Shown: positions 8,433 through 17,128 of the stretch, piece after piece
Numbering within the stretch: the first letter of the stretch is position 1
Layout of the letters: every line of letters starts with the position of its first letter
NCBI RefSeq assembly: GCF_900176515.1
Contig: NZ_FWXV01000001.1
Location: forward strand, 1,770,699 to 1,834,698
Source of the DNA: Kibdelosporangium aridum
Lineage (GTDB): Bacteria > Actinomycetota > Actinomycetes > Mycobacteriales > Pseudonocardiaceae
Direction: 5' to 3'
Length of the DNA: 64,000 nucleotides
The notes under the pieces: generated by a model
Databases searched by the model: none
What the model saw: the letters and a program-made list of their open reading frames with translations, nothing else
Told to the model about the DNA's origin: nothing
Position numbers and translations under genes: made by a program

Positions 8433-9176
8433 ATGCGCAAACCAGTCCGCGCCATCGTGGCGAGCCTGGCCGTGCTCGGCGGCCTCGTGCTGCCTGCCGG
8501 TCCAGCCCAGGCTGACGTGCAGATATGCGACCAGTACGGCTCGACGACAATCCAAGGTCGTTACGTCGTGCAGAACAACCGGTGGGGTTCGTCGGCGACC
8601 CAGTGCATCAACGTGACCTCGACCGGGTTCTCGATCACGCAGCAGCAAGGTTCGAAGCCGACCAACGGCGCGCCGCTGTCGTACCCGTCGGCGTTCATCG
8701 GCTGCCACTACACCAATTGCTCGCCGGGAACGAACCTGCCGATCCAGGTCAGCCGGATCAGCAGCGCCACCTCGTCGATCAACTACCGCTACACCAGCGG
8801 GATCTACAACGCGTCCTACGACATCTGGCTCGACCCCACGCCTCGGCGCGACGGGGTGAACCAGATGGAGATCATGATCTGGTTCAACCGCCAAGGCTCG
8901 ATCCAGCCGATCGGCCAGGTCGTCGGCACGACCACGATCGGCGGCCGCAGCTGGCAGGTCTGGCAGGGGAGCAACGGCTCCAACAACGTCATCTCGTATG
9001 TGGCGCCGTCGCCCATCCCGTCGTGGTCGTTCAGCGTGCTCGACTTCATCAATGACGTGCGCGCCCGTGGGGCGATCACGAATTCCTGGTACCTCACCAG
9101 CATTCAGGCCGGTTTCGAACCGTGGAGCGGAGGCGTCGGCCTGTCCGTCGACTCGTTCTCGGCAGCGGTGCAGTAG
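8433..9176 (+). CDS. Secreted GH12 endoglucanase/xyloglucanase
   Basis: The 247-residue protein has a Sec signal peptide (MRKPVRA, hydrophobic core, AQA at about 25-27) and a GH12 beta-jelly-roll domain. The two expected catalytic glutamates fit MEIMIWF (nucleophile, about residue 149) and QAGFEPWSGG (acid/base, near the C-terminus). The first mature Cys pairs plausibly with CIN, as in GH12 enzymes. There is no carbohydrate-binding module, so it is a minimal catalytic enzyme cutting beta-1,4-glucans outside the cell. The start follows a GAAGGAG ribosome site. The upstream CebR box predicts induction by cello-oligosaccharides. Confidence 0.88.
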   Translation: MRKPVRAIVASLAVLGGLVLPAGPAQADVQICDQYGSTTIQGRYVVQNNRWGSSATQCINVTSTGFSITQQQGSKPTNGAPLSYPSAFIGCHYTNCSPGTNLPIQVSRISSATSSINYRYTSGIYNASYDIWLDPTPRRDGVNQMEIMIWFNRQGSIQPIGQVVGTTTIGGRSWQVWQGSNGSNNVISYVAPSPIPSWSFSVLDFINDVRARGAITNSWYLTSIQAGFEPWSGGVGLSVDSFSAAVQ

Positions 9177-9228
9177 CTAGTACTACGGCCTATGTGATTA
9201 ACAATGTGACAAAATAGCTCCACAACGC

Positions 9229-10644
9229 TCAGACGGCCCAGGGGATCTGGGTGGACGGGTAGAACTCGATGCCTTGGGCCGTCCAGCGTGGCCCGTGGGT
9301 TGCCAGGCGCCTGCGGAAGTCTTGCCAGTCATGGGTTTCTCGCGGTGACCAGCCGAGCTCGGCGACCGCGGGCAGGCGGGGGAAGGCCATGAAGTCGATG
9401 TGGCCGCGGTGTTTGAGGTGTTCTGCCCACAGTGGAGCTTCGATGCCGATGACGGCCTCTTCGGGTACGCCCTGCAGATAGGTGCCGGGGTCCCAGTCGT
9501 AGACGTCGCGTACGTCAAGATATCCGGCCCATTTGTACCCGATGGGGGAGTCGGGGGTGTACTTCATGTCGAGGTACACCTTGTTGGCGGGGGAGAGCAG
9601 GATCTTGTGCCCTCGTGCGGCCGCCTCGGCGACGCGGGGGTCGTCGTCGGCCTTGCTCCAGAACTGGGGGATGGTTCCGGTCGGCGGGTCGGCGCGCAGG
9701 ATTTCGTGCCAGCCAATGGCTTGTTTGCCGTACCGCTGGACCATGTCGAGGGCCCGGCGGATGAACTTGGCGTAGCCCTCTTCGGGTGTGGCATGGGCTT
9801 CGTCCGTGCCGATGTGCAGGTACGGCCCGGGCGTGAGGGCGGCGACCTCACGCAGGACGTCGTCGATGAACTGGTACGTGATTTCCTTGTCAGTGCACAG
9901 GGAGCTGAATCCGGTGGCCGTTCCGGTCGTGGTGAACAACGGTGGCGCGACGCCGTCGCAGGTGAGTTCCGGGTAGGCGACCAAGGCCGCGTTGACGTGA
10001 CCGGGAATGTCGATCTCGGGGATGAGCGTGATGTGGCGGCTCGTGGCGTAGGCAACCAGCTCACGGAACTCCTGTTGGGTGTAGAACCCGCCTGGCCCGC
10101 CGCCGACCTGGGTTGCGCCGCCGATGGTGGTCAGCTTGGGCCAGTTGGTGATCTCCAGCCGCCAGCCCTGGTCGTCGGTGAGGTGCAGGTGCAGGACATT
10201 GATCTTGTACTGGACGATCTGGTCGATGAACCGCTTGACCTCGTCGACGGTGAAGAAGTGCCGGGAGACGTCCAGCATCGCGCCCCGGTGGGCGAACCTC
10301 GGGTAGTCCAGGATCTCGCCGCCGTCCACGATCCCTTCGTCCGACACCAGCTGGCGAAGGGTCTGTACGGCCATGAAGAGGCCGGTTTCGGTGTTGGCGC
10401 GCAGGGTGATGGCTGTGTTGGTGACGGTGAGCTGGTAACCGTCTGCCGGGGCGGTGCTCTGCCGGGACAGGGTGATCTCGCCGGTCGAACCTGTTGTGAG
10501 GCCTAGGGTTTCGGCGAGGTAGTGCCCGACGGTGGCGGTGTCGTCGGTGATACGGACTCTGGTGGCCTCGGTGATACGGAAACTGTCGGTGGAGGGGTGT
10601 ACCTCTACTGGCGCAGGCACCACGCAGGTGATTCGGGAGGTCAT
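9229..10644 (-). CDS. GH20 beta-N-acetylhexosaminidase, no signal peptide
   Basis: The 471-residue protein has an N-terminal GH20b-type alpha/beta domain (about 1-110) and a GH20 TIM barrel starting at YPRFAHRGAMLDVSRHF. Family landmarks are LHLHLTDDQGWRLEI, PEIDIPGH and the catalytic Asp-Glu pair in LHIGTDE (D281-E282). The usual sequence is HIGGDE, so the second Gly is Thr here. It lacks a secretion signal and so would act in the cytoplasm on imported chitobiose or other GlcNAc/GalNAc glycosides. It is convergent with the GH12 gene. A TAAAAC about six bases before the ATG suggests a leaderless transcript. Confidence 0.9.
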   Translation of the reverse strand: MTSRITCVVPAPVEVHPSTDSFRITEATRVRITDDTATVGHYLAETLGLTTGSTGEITLSRQSTAPADGYQLTVTNTAITLRANTETGLFMAVQTLRQLVSDEGIVDGGEILDYPRFAHRGAMLDVSRHFFTVDEVKRFIDQIVQYKINVLHLHLTDDQGWRLEITNWPKLTTIGGATQVGGGPGGFYTQQEFRELVAYATSRHITLIPEIDIPGHVNAALVAYPELTCDGVAPPLFTTTGTATGFSSLCTDKEITYQFIDDVLREVAALTPGPYLHIGTDEAHATPEEGYAKFIRRALDMVQRYGKQAIGWHEILRADPPTGTIPQFWSKADDDPRVAEAAARGHKILLSPANKVYLDMKYTPDSPIGYKWAGYLDVRDVYDWDPGTYLQGVPEEAVIGIEAPLWAEHLKHRGHIDFMAFPRLPAVAELGWSPRETHDWQDFRRRLATHGPRWTAQGIEFYPSTQIPWAV

Positions 10645-10684
10645 AGTCGGGTTTTAGCAAGCACGTGCATACACTTCATTCGGG

Positions 10685-10732
10685 ACTACGGACACAGTTA
10701 ATTACCTTGTGACGAAAAAGCAAACACAACGC
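10685..10732 (+). repeat. Imperfect direct repeat A, left of the nucleotidyltransferase gene
   Basis: ACTAC, then TACCTT, then GTGACGAAAAAGCAAACACA recur in the same order and strand at 11352-11398, where the last part is GTGACGAAAAACAAAACCCA. The two copies bracket a single gene. They are A-rich against the local GC-rich background. Function unknown; candidates are duplicated binding sites or the scar of an insertion. Confidence 0.5.
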
Positions 10733-10748
10733 ACAGACAAGGGGCGCG

Positions 10749-11303
10749 GTGGATCTTCGGGATGTGTTGTCTCGCAACGAGACGCTGATGGAAGTGCTCG
10801 GGCGTGCCGCGGATCTGGCGCTGCCTGGGTGGTATCTGGCGGCCGGGTGCGTGTGTCAGACGGTGTGGAACGTGCTGACCGGCCGGCGGCCGACGAACGG
10901 CATCAAGGACTACGACCTGATCTACTTCGACGACACGGATCTGTCGTGGGAGGCGGAGGACGCGGTGATCCGGTCGGCGGGGGAGGTGTTCGGGGACGTT
11001 CCGGTCGAGGTGCGCAACGAGGCGCGAGTTCACCTGTGGTACGAGGAGAAATTCGGTATCCCGTGCCGTCCGTACACGTCCAGTGAGGATGCCATCGACT
11101 CGTTCCCGTCGATTGCCTGCTGTCTGGGCGTTCGGCTCGATGGGGGAGGGGAGTGGCAGGTCTACGCGCCGTACGGGGTGGCGGACGCGTTCAACCTGGT
11201 CCTGAGACCGAACCGGGCGCTGGCACCACGCGAGGTCTACGAGGCCAAGGCGGTTCGCTGGCAGCGCGAATGGCCAGAGCTGCGGGTTGCTCCGTGGGCT
11301 TGA
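10749..11303 (+). CDS. Nucleotidyltransferase family protein (NTP_transf_6/DUF925 type)
   Basis: The 184-residue protein reads LAAGCVCQTVWNVLTGRRP, then GIKDYDLIYFDDTDLSWE. This is the family arrangement of a small nucleotidyltransferase-fold domain with the metal-binding D-x-D in DYDLIYFD. EVRNEARVHLWYEEKFGI and SEDAIDSFPSIACCLGV follow, also typical. Family members are of unknown function; a nucleotide transfer is presumed only from the fold. It starts with GTG, is divergent from the GH20 gene, and is flanked by the two direct repeats. The 242 bp after it hold no gene that I can support. Confidence 0.75.
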   Translation: MDLRDVLSRNETLMEVLGRAADLALPGWYLAAGCVCQTVWNVLTGRRPTNGIKDYDLIYFDDTDLSWEAEDAVIRSAGEVFGDVPVEVRNEARVHLWYEEKFGIPCRPYTSSEDAIDSFPSIACCLGVRLDGGGEWQVYAPYGVADAFNLVLRPNRALAPREVYEAKAVRWQREWPELRVAPWA

Positions 11304-11351
11304 CCTCGGCAAACCCGTCACTGTGGACGCTGACCTATGACTGCTCTGAAT

Positions 11352-11398
11352 ACTACAACCCATGTACCTTTCATCGTGACGAAAAACAAAACCCAAGC
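11352..11398 (+). repeat. Imperfect direct repeat B, right of the nucleotidyltransferase gene
   Basis: Second copy of the A-rich element also present at 10685-10732, with the order ACTAC, TACCTT, GTGACGAAAAACAAA kept but with small gaps. It lies 49 bp after the nucleotidyltransferase stop. Confidence 0.5.
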
Positions 11399-11545
11399 CC
11401 CCGACCGGGTCCCGGCAGCGGGAACAGCTCTCTGTGGGTATCACGCTTCCCGTGCTGGACAAGGAACTCGAGCCTGCGAGGTGCTCTGTCTTGACGGCCG
11501 CGGCAGACAAGAGCGGATACCCCGAGGTGCCATCCGTTGGCGGTA

Positions 11546-14500
11546 TTAGGTCAGCCGTTCCGCGACTGAGGCGACTCGTTTGCCGTCGTAGCGGTCGAGC
11601 AGGGCGCGGATGCCGTCGGCGCACTTGTGGTCGAGGCCGACTCTGCGGACTGCCTTGGCCCATTCCCAGTCGCCGTCGGCGCTGGCCAGCAGGGTGAGGC
11701 CATGGTTGCCGTCGAAGCGCCGGTGCACGGCTCGTTGGGCTGCGGGCCAGCGGGCGATGATCTCGGCGAGGATGACGAGGTGGCGGGCGTGCTCTGCGAG
11801 GTTTCCGGGATCGAGCCGGATCAGGACGCGGACGTAGTACTGCCAGATGGTGAGGATGCGTTTGGTTTCGCGGACTGAGAGGCCGGATTGTTCCTTGAGG
11901 CGTTCGGCGAGCAGTTTGCGGATGTCTTCGTCGTGTTCGAGGACTTCGGCGACGGCGTTGACCATCGACGTGGCCAGAGGTGACGCGGGGGAGGCCGCGA
12001 GGACTTGCGGTTCGGTCGTGATTTTCCGGAGGCCGTTGGCCGGTGTTTGCGTGGTTGGCCGTGCTGGCAGCGGCTGCTGGACGACCTCGCCGAGGAGGCT
12101 GTTGAGCAGGCCGTCAATGCTGTCGGCGGCGATCGGCGGGATCGTGATCGGCAGCTGGATGAGTTTGCGCAGGAAGCTCCAGCCTGGGCTGGGGTCGTCG
12201 CCGTGCAGTGGTTTTCCTTTGAGGGCACCGTAAACCTCGTCGAGGTGCGCGGCGACGGTGGTCGCGTCGAGGCAGAGCACGAACCGGGTGACCGGGAAGG
12301 TTCTGGTGACGAACAGGTTGATGGCCTCGAACACCTCGGCTGTGGTGCGTGGGGTGCAGCGGTCGAGGTCGTCGATGAACACGACCATGTGGTGGCCGCT
12401 GCGTCTGACGTCGTCGAGGACGGCGAAGACGTCGTGCTGGGCGAGATAAAGCTGGCCTGAGCGTGCGTTGTGGTAGGGGTCGCGGATGGTGTCGTCGGTG
12501 GCTCCGCTTGGCACGGGGCCGACGAAGAGTTCCGCGGGAAGGAAGTCGGCGGCTGGGCGTGTGCGGTATCGCCAGATGGAGTGCCCTACCCCGGTGATGA
12601 ACGCGATGCCCGCGATGAGCAGTGCGATGTTGGATCCGGCGATCACCCAGTCGAACAGCCGATACGTGTCGGTCGATCGGGCCATTTGCGCGACGACGGG
12701 GATGGCGAGTGCGAGGACGGACACGGCCAGCAGCGGTGAGAGGCAGCTTTTGCGCAGGGCTCGGCGTAGGCGCATCCGGTCGACGCGGTCGAGGTTGCGT
12801 TGGAACCAGTAGCGTCCGGTCGCCGGGGTTTGGTGTGGGAGAAGGGTTTTCTCCACGGCGCCGAGCACGGTGGTGGTCAGTCCGGCCCAGACTTGTTCGC
12901 TGGTCTGGTGCGCCCACGGTTCGAAGTGGGCGGTGATGAGCGGTGGGTCGCCTGACGCGGGGTCGGCGCGTGGCATCATCTCTTTGGTCCACAGTGGATC
13001 GCCGTGTCCGCTGAGGGCGCGGTCGGCTTCGTGGACTTTCAGTGGTTTTGCTTTTGTGGCTTGGAGTGTGGGCCGTGGGGTTGATTTGAGTTCGCGGACG
13101 ACGAGGTCGACGAGTGAGGTTTTGCCGATGCCCCACGCACCGTCGAGTGCGATCACGGTCGGGCCGGATTTGTCGTCGTCTTCGGTGGTGATGGGGGAGA
13201 TGAGGTCGGTGAGTGCGCCGATCATGGCGTCGCGGTGCAGCAGGTCGGTGGTGGGCGGCCGGTCGCCGTAGCCGCGGGTGCGCAGTTCCCAGGTAACCGG
13301 ACGCGGCAGTTCTTCGCCCATAAGGGCCTGGATGACACGGTTCCCTTGGACGTTGTCCAGCGCTTCGGCGATCTGCGGGTCGGTGTTGGCGATCTCCGCT
13401 GCTCGTGCCATTTCCTCGTCGTTGAAGGATGCCTCGACGGCTACGACGATCGCTGACATGACGCTGGATCCCCCGGCAGCTGCCAGTTTGGCCCAGGTTT
13501 CGGTGGTGGCTGTGGCGATCACCGGTGACCGAAGTCCGCGATCGGCGAGGGTGCGTAACCGGTGTTCCAGGACATCAGGAGAGCCATGGGGCGGCAGGTA
13601 GGCGCCGATGTCGTCGAGCCAGATCACGGCCTGTTCGTCGACGTACGTGAAGTCGGCGAGGTCGCCGAGCACTTCAGGGTGTGGCGCGATGATGACCTTC
13701 CGGCTCGGCAGAGCGGCGTTGACTGCCTCGTTGGCGCTGCGGGTCTTGCCGGTGTTGGGGTCGCCTACCAGGACGATCAGCTGGCCGCTGCTGGATGCGG
13801 TGTCGAGCAGGTAAGCCCGGAGTGCCCGGTCGTGTTGGCGTGGGATGTAGGTGGGTGTTCGCCGGGTGGGCGTCGGTTTGATGCCCAGTTCGATGGGTCC
13901 CCGGGTGGTGCGTTTGGTTGAGGGGTGTCTGGCTGTGTTGCGGACCAGAGGTCGGCTGGGCGCGTGCTGGGAGAAAGACAGGACTGGCCGTGGATGGTGG
14001 TTCGGTGCGAGCATGTTGGCCAGTTCGTGGTGGATGTCGGACAGGGTCAGGATTTCTGGTCTGTCGTCGATTCCGTTGCGCAGCAGCCAGAGCAGGTTGC
14101 CGGTGAATGTTGTGTATGGCTCGTCGGGGTGGATGGCCGCCAGGGTGTGGGCTTCGGTGGCTCCCAGTAGGGCGATGTTGGGGGAGAGTCCTGAGCGTGT
14201 CGCGGCACCGGCATGTGAGCAGTCGAGGATTACCGTGACGTTGAGTGATTTCTCGTCTTCGAGGAACTGCGTCACTCGTTGCATGGACAGCGTCCTGGTC
14301 GGTGCGGTCCTGTCGACTCCGAGATGGAGGAAGCCTTCATAGTCCGTTTCGCTGTGGCCGATGAAGTACAGGAGCAGGCTGCCGTTGCTGCCTACTCGAC
14401 TCGCGGCGGCGAGGCAGTAGTTCACGACATCTTCTGCCGTGGCGGCGTTGATCAGCAGGTGGCAGTTCTTGTCCGGCAGGCCCCATATGTGCTTGTCACA

Positions 14501-14653
14501 CAACGCTTCTCGGAGATGGCGCAACCCTCGTTCGGCTTGCTTGTCGTGCTCGCGGCGGCCCATGGATGTGCCGATCAGGACCGCTTGGGATCGCGCGGGG
14601 TCCGGGAGCTCGAGCGGCGTGGCGCTGGACATGTCTGGCATATCGGGCGCCAC
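11546..14653 (-). CDS. Caspase-like peptidase fused to a P-loop module and a KAP NTPase
   Basis: The 1035-residue protein has three parts. Residues about 20-240 look like a C14 caspase-like peptidase with the dyad His in YFIGHS (H100) and Cys in VILDCSHAGA (C145). Residues about 270-450 hold a P-loop ATPase, with Walker A VGDPNTGKT (296-304) and Walker B AVIWLDDIG. Residues about 465-1035 are a KAP P-loop NTPase with Walker A GAWGIGKTS (505-513) and Walker B MVVFIDDLDRC (756-766). As in KAP proteins, two hydrophobic segments (about 638-656 and 669-690) are inserted between the motifs. A membrane-linked sensor that triggers proteolysis is inferred from similar conflict and cell-death architectures. 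The start is GTG at 14653; ATGs at residues 5 and 8 are alternatives. It appears to be a single-gene unit. Confidence 0.8.
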   Translation of the reverse strand: MAPDMPDMSSATPLELPDPARSQAVLIGTSMGRREHDKQAERGLRHLREALCDKHIWGLPDKNCHLLINAATAEDVVNYCLAAASRVGSNGSLLLYFIGHSETDYEGFLHLGVDRTAPTRTLSMQRVTQFLEDEKSLNVTVILDCSHAGAATRSGLSPNIALLGATEAHTLAAIHPDEPYTTFTGNLLWLLRNGIDDRPEILTLSDIHHELANMLAPNHHPRPVLSFSQHAPSRPLVRNTARHPSTKRTTRGPIELGIKPTPTRRTPTYIPRQHDRALRAYLLDTASSSGQLIVLVGDPNTGKTRSANEAVNAALPSRKVIIAPHPEVLGDLADFTYVDEQAVIWLDDIGAYLPPHGSPDVLEHRLRTLADRGLRSPVIATATTETWAKLAAAGGSSVMSAIVVAVEASFNDEEMARAAEIANTDPQIAEALDNVQGNRVIQALMGEELPRPVTWELRTRGYGDRPPTTDLLHRDAMIGALTDLISPITTEDDDKSGPTVIALDGAWGIGKTSLVDLVVRELKSTPRPTLQATKAKPLKVHEADRALSGHGDPLWTKEMMPRADPASGDPPLITAHFEPWAHQTSEQVWAGLTTTVLGAVEKTLLPHQTPATGRYWFQRNLDRVDRMRLRRALRKSCLSPLLAVSVLALAIPVVAQMARSTDTYRLFDWVIAGSNIALLIAGIAFITGVGHSIWRYRTRPAADFLPAELFVGPVPSGATDDTIRDPYHNARSGQLYLAQHDVFAVLDDVRRSGHHMVVFIDDLDRCTPRTTAEVFEAINLFVTRTFPVTRFVLCLDATTVAAHLDEVYGALKGKPLHGDDPSPGWSFLRKLIQLPITIPPIAADSIDGLLNSLLGEVVQQPLPARPTTQTPANGLRKITTEPQVLAASPASPLATSMVNAVAEVLEHDEDIRKLLAERLKEQSGLSVRETKRILTIWQYYVRVLIRLDPGNLAEHARHLVILAEIIARWPAAQRAVHRRFDGNHGLTLLASADGDWEWAKAVRRVGLDHKCADGIRALLDRYDGKRVASVAERLT

Positions 14654-14730
14654 GCCGGGCGGGATTACCTCTTGCTGGTCAGTGCCCGTATCTGTTGATC
14701 AGGTCGTCTGGTGGGTGTGCGTCGAAGAAA

Positions 14731-14762
14731 CGGGGCGAGCGTCGCGAAGGACGCTCGCCCCG
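14731..14762 (-). terminator. Intrinsic terminator of the MerR gene
   Basis: A perfect 13-bp stem (CGGGGCGAGCGTC with its complement, loop of 6) begins 11 bp after the MerR stop. On the minus strand it is followed by TTTCTTC. This is a clear rho-independent terminator separating the MerR gene from the caspase-KAP gene downstream. Confidence 0.8.
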
Positions 14763-14773
14763 GGTTGGCGTGG

Positions 14774-15667
14774 TCAGGCGCGCAGTGCGTCGATGACCCA
14801 TTCGAAGACCGGGACCGATGGCGGGCGCTGGGGCCAGCCGTTGATCTTGCCGAGCAGGTTCCAGTAGCGCTCGACGCGTCGGTCGCTGAAGGTGGCCAGT
14901 GTGTCGGCGAGCGTGCGGCGCTCGTCGACGGGCATGTCGGCTGGGATGATCCGGTGCAGGATCTCCTGGCCTTCTGGTGATGCCGGGTCGATGCCTGCGG
15001 CCAGTGCTGGTTCGGCGTGTTCGAACACCTTCTGCGGATCGGCCTGTGCGGGTGGTTCGGTGTTGCTGGCGCCGGCGACGGCCATTTCGCGGACGCGTGC
15101 TTTGAAGGACGGGTCGGCGACGAGTTCGGCCAGTTCGATCCAGGCGTCGACCTGTTCGGGTGTGGGATCGTCGGGCAGTTCGGCAGGCATGGTGCGCATG
15201 CCTTCGGCGATGCGTGCGCCTTCTGGCCTGTTCTCAACGCCCGCGAAGGCCTCATCGACGAATTCGTCGATGATCCGCTGCCGCTCCTGCGCGGACAGCT
15301 TGGCCAGTTCGTGCATCAGTTTCATCTCCTCGGTCGTACTGCCTCTTTTCGCGACCGAGCTGAGTACCGCTCTGCGTAGCCGCAGGGTGCGGATCTCGGC
15401 GTCCAGTGCGCGGACGTGCGCTTGGGCGACGTCGGCGACGGTGACCTGTTCGCGCAGGACTCGTTCGACGGTGTCGAGGTCGATGCCCAGTTCGCGCAGG
15501 GTGCGCACGAGGTCGAGCCGGGCCGCGGCTTCGGCGTCGTACATCCGGTAGTTGCCGGAGGTTCGTCCCGCGGGTGGGACGAGGCCGAGGTCGGACCAGA
15601 ACCGTACGGTGCGCACCGGCAGGCCGGTGGTTCGGGCGAGCTGCCCGATGCTGAACAACTCGGTCAC
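14774..15667 (-). CDS. MerR-family transcriptional regulator with a long C-terminal domain
   Basis: The N-terminal MerR winged helix reads FSIGQLARTTGLPVRTVRFW, then GLVPPAGRTSGNYRMYD. A coiled-coil dimerisation helix (about 65-110) and a C-terminal region of about 180 residues with no family that I recognise follow, probably an effector domain. The GTG at 15667 is preferred to an upstream TTG at 15682, because a -10 element ends 7 bases before it and the TTG lies at the edge of that -10. The gene is 297 residues with this start and appears leaderless. Its promoter has the MerR geometry, so self-regulation is likely. Confidence 0.85.
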   Translation of the reverse strand: MTELFSIGQLARTTGLPVRTVRFWSDLGLVPPAGRTSGNYRMYDAEAAARLDLVRTLRELGIDLDTVERVLREQVTVADVAQAHVRALDAEIRTLRLRRAVLSSVAKRGSTTEEMKLMHELAKLSAQERQRIIDEFVDEAFAGVENRPEGARIAEGMRTMPAELPDDPTPEQVDAWIELAELVADPSFKARVREMAVAGASNTEPPAQADPQKVFEHAEPALAAGIDPASPEGQEILHRIIPADMPVDERRTLADTLATFSDRRVERYWNLLGKINGWPQRPPSVPVFEWVIDALRA

Positions 15668-15674
15668 ATCGATC

Positions 15675-15705
15675 AGCCTCAACCTTCCAGCGACTGGAGA
15701 CTCAA
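15675..15705 (-). promoter_or_regulatory. MerR-type promoter/operator with a 19-bp spacer
   Basis: On the minus strand, -35 TTGAGT (15700-15705) and -10 GAGGCT (15675-15680) are 19 bp apart. An inverted repeat TCCAG-N3-CTGGA (15686-15698) is centred in the spacer. An overlong spacer with a dyad inside is the hallmark of promoters that MerR proteins untwist. The expected transcription start coincides with the GTG of the MerR gene, implying a leaderless, autoregulated transcript. Confidence 0.7.
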
Positions 15706-15765
15706 ATCGATTATTGCCGCTGGTTTGTCAGATCGTGGTTGACCTGCCGTTATGTGGGCATGGCT

Positions 15766-15810
15766 GGTACCGGGCTTCGGCTGGTGATGGTGCGGCCGCG
15801 GCCCGGTACC
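15766..15810. repeat. Inverted repeat after the M20 peptidase gene
   Basis: GGTACCGGGC (15766-15775) and its exact complement GCCCGGTACC (15801-15810) bracket 25 bp. It lies 17 bp beyond the M20 stop, in the short gap before the MerR promoter. It could act as a terminator stem for the peptidase operon, although no T-run follows closely. Confidence 0.4.
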
Positions 15811-15826
15811 CCGAGCTGGAGTTGGG

Positions 15827-17128
15827 TTAGACGCTGGAGAGGAAGTGGTCGAGTACGCGGGTGCCGAAGCGCAGTCCTTCGACGGGGACGCGTTCGTCGA
15901 CGCCGTGGGCCATGGCGCGGTAGTCGAAGGCTTCGGGCAGCGACAGCGGTGCGAAGCCGTAGCCGGGGATGCCCAGGCGGGCGAAGGCTTTGGCGTCGGT
16001 TCCGCCGCCCATGCAGTAGGGCACGACGACCGCGTCGGGGTCTTGGGCGTGGATGGCGGCGGCCATGGCGTCGAACCAGGGTGAGTCGACCGGGGCTTGG
16101 ATGGCGGGGTTGCGGTAGACGAATTCGCGGGTGATGCCGGGGCCGAGCAGTGCGTCGATGGTGGACAGCAGTTCCTGTTCGGTGCCGGGCAGGGTGCGGG
16201 TGTCGACTTCGGCGACGGCGGTGGAGGGGATGACGTTGACCTTGTAGCCGGCTTTGAGCACGGTCGGGCGGGTGGAGTTGCGGACGGTGTTTTCCACCAG
16301 TGGTGCGGCTTTGCCGAGCCGGGCGAGGGTGGCGTCCACGTCGGACAGGTCGACCTCGACGCCGAGTGCGGCGCCGGTGCGTTGCAGGAACGCGGTCACG
16401 GTGGGGGTCAGGCGGATGGGCCAGTCGTGGTGGGCGATGCGGTCCAGTGCGCTGATGAGTTTGATGACGGCGTTGTCGTCGTTGCGGCGGGAGCCGTGGC
16501 CTGCGCGTCCGGTGGCGGTGAGGCGCAGGTGGGCTGTGCCGCGTTCGGCGGTGCCGATCGGGTAGAGCCGCACGGGGGCGCCGGTGGCGTTGGTGACGTG
16601 GTAGGAGTAGCCGCCGGACTCGCTGATGGTGGCGCCGCAGCCGTGGAACAGGCCGGGGTGTTCGTTGACGAGCCATTCGGCGCCGTATGCGCCGGTGTCT
16701 TCTTCGTCGGCGACGAACGCGAGGACGATGTCGCGGCGTGGCCTGCGGTCTTCCCGTGCCCAGGTGGACAGCACGGTGAGGACCATGGCGATGAAGTCCT
16801 TCATGTCGGTGGCGCCGCGGCCCCAGACGTAGCCGTCGGTGATTTCCCCGGAGAACGGGTCGCGTGACCACTGGGCGGGATCGGCGGGTACGACGTCGAG
16901 GTGTCCTTGCACGAGCAGTGGGGGCAGGGTGGTGTCTGTTCCGGAGACCCGGGCGATGACGTTGCTTCTGCGTGTGTCGCGTTCGAGGATTTTCGACCCG
17001 ATGCCCGCTGCGGACAGCACGGTGGCGACCAGTTCGGCGGCGTCGCGTTCGCCGGCTGATTCGCCACCGCCGTAGTTGGTGGTGTCCAGGCGGATCAGCC
17101 GTGAGCACAACTCTTCAACGTCATCCAT
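15827..17128 (-). CDS. M20-family metallopeptidase (ArgE/DapE/CPG2-like)
   Basis: The 433-residue protein has the M20 zinc-site motifs in order: VQGHLDVVP (metal His, with catalytic Asp two residues on), GRGATDMKDF (bridging Asp), FVADEEDTG (catalytic Glu and metal Glu), a dimerisation lid domain about 190-300, and the final metal His in YCMGGGTDAKAF or nearby. It hydrolyses small peptides or acylated amino acids in the cytoplasm; the substrate is not set by sequence. Its start overlaps the end of the M55 gene by 8 bp. With the divergent dipeptide importer, it probably degrades imported peptides. Confidence 0.88.
   Translation of the reverse strand: MDDVEELCSRLIRLDTTNYGGGESAGERDAAELVATVLSAAGIGSKILERDTRRSNVIARVSGTDTTLPPLLVQGHLDVVPADPAQWSRDPFSGEITDGYVWGRGATDMKDFIAMVLTVLSTWAREDRRPRRDIVLAFVADEEDTGAYGAEWLVNEHPGLFHGCGATISESGGYSYHVTNATGAPVRLYPIGTAERGTAHLRLTATGRAGHGSRRNDDNAVIKLISALDRIAHHDWPIRLTPTVTAFLQRTGAALGVEVDLSDVDATLARLGKAAPLVENTVRNSTRPTVLKAGYKVNVIPSTAVAEVDTRTLPGTEQELLSTIDALLGPGITREFVYRNPAIQAPVDSPWFDAMAAAIHAQDPDAVVVPYCMGGGTDAKAFARLGIPGYGFAPLSLPEAFDYRAMAHGVDERVPVEGLRFGTRVLDHFLSSV

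Noticed and set aside
11304..11545. Possible small gene between the nucleotidyltransferase and the caspase-KAP gene
   Set aside because: Short frames overlap the direct repeat and have no support from codon use or motifs.
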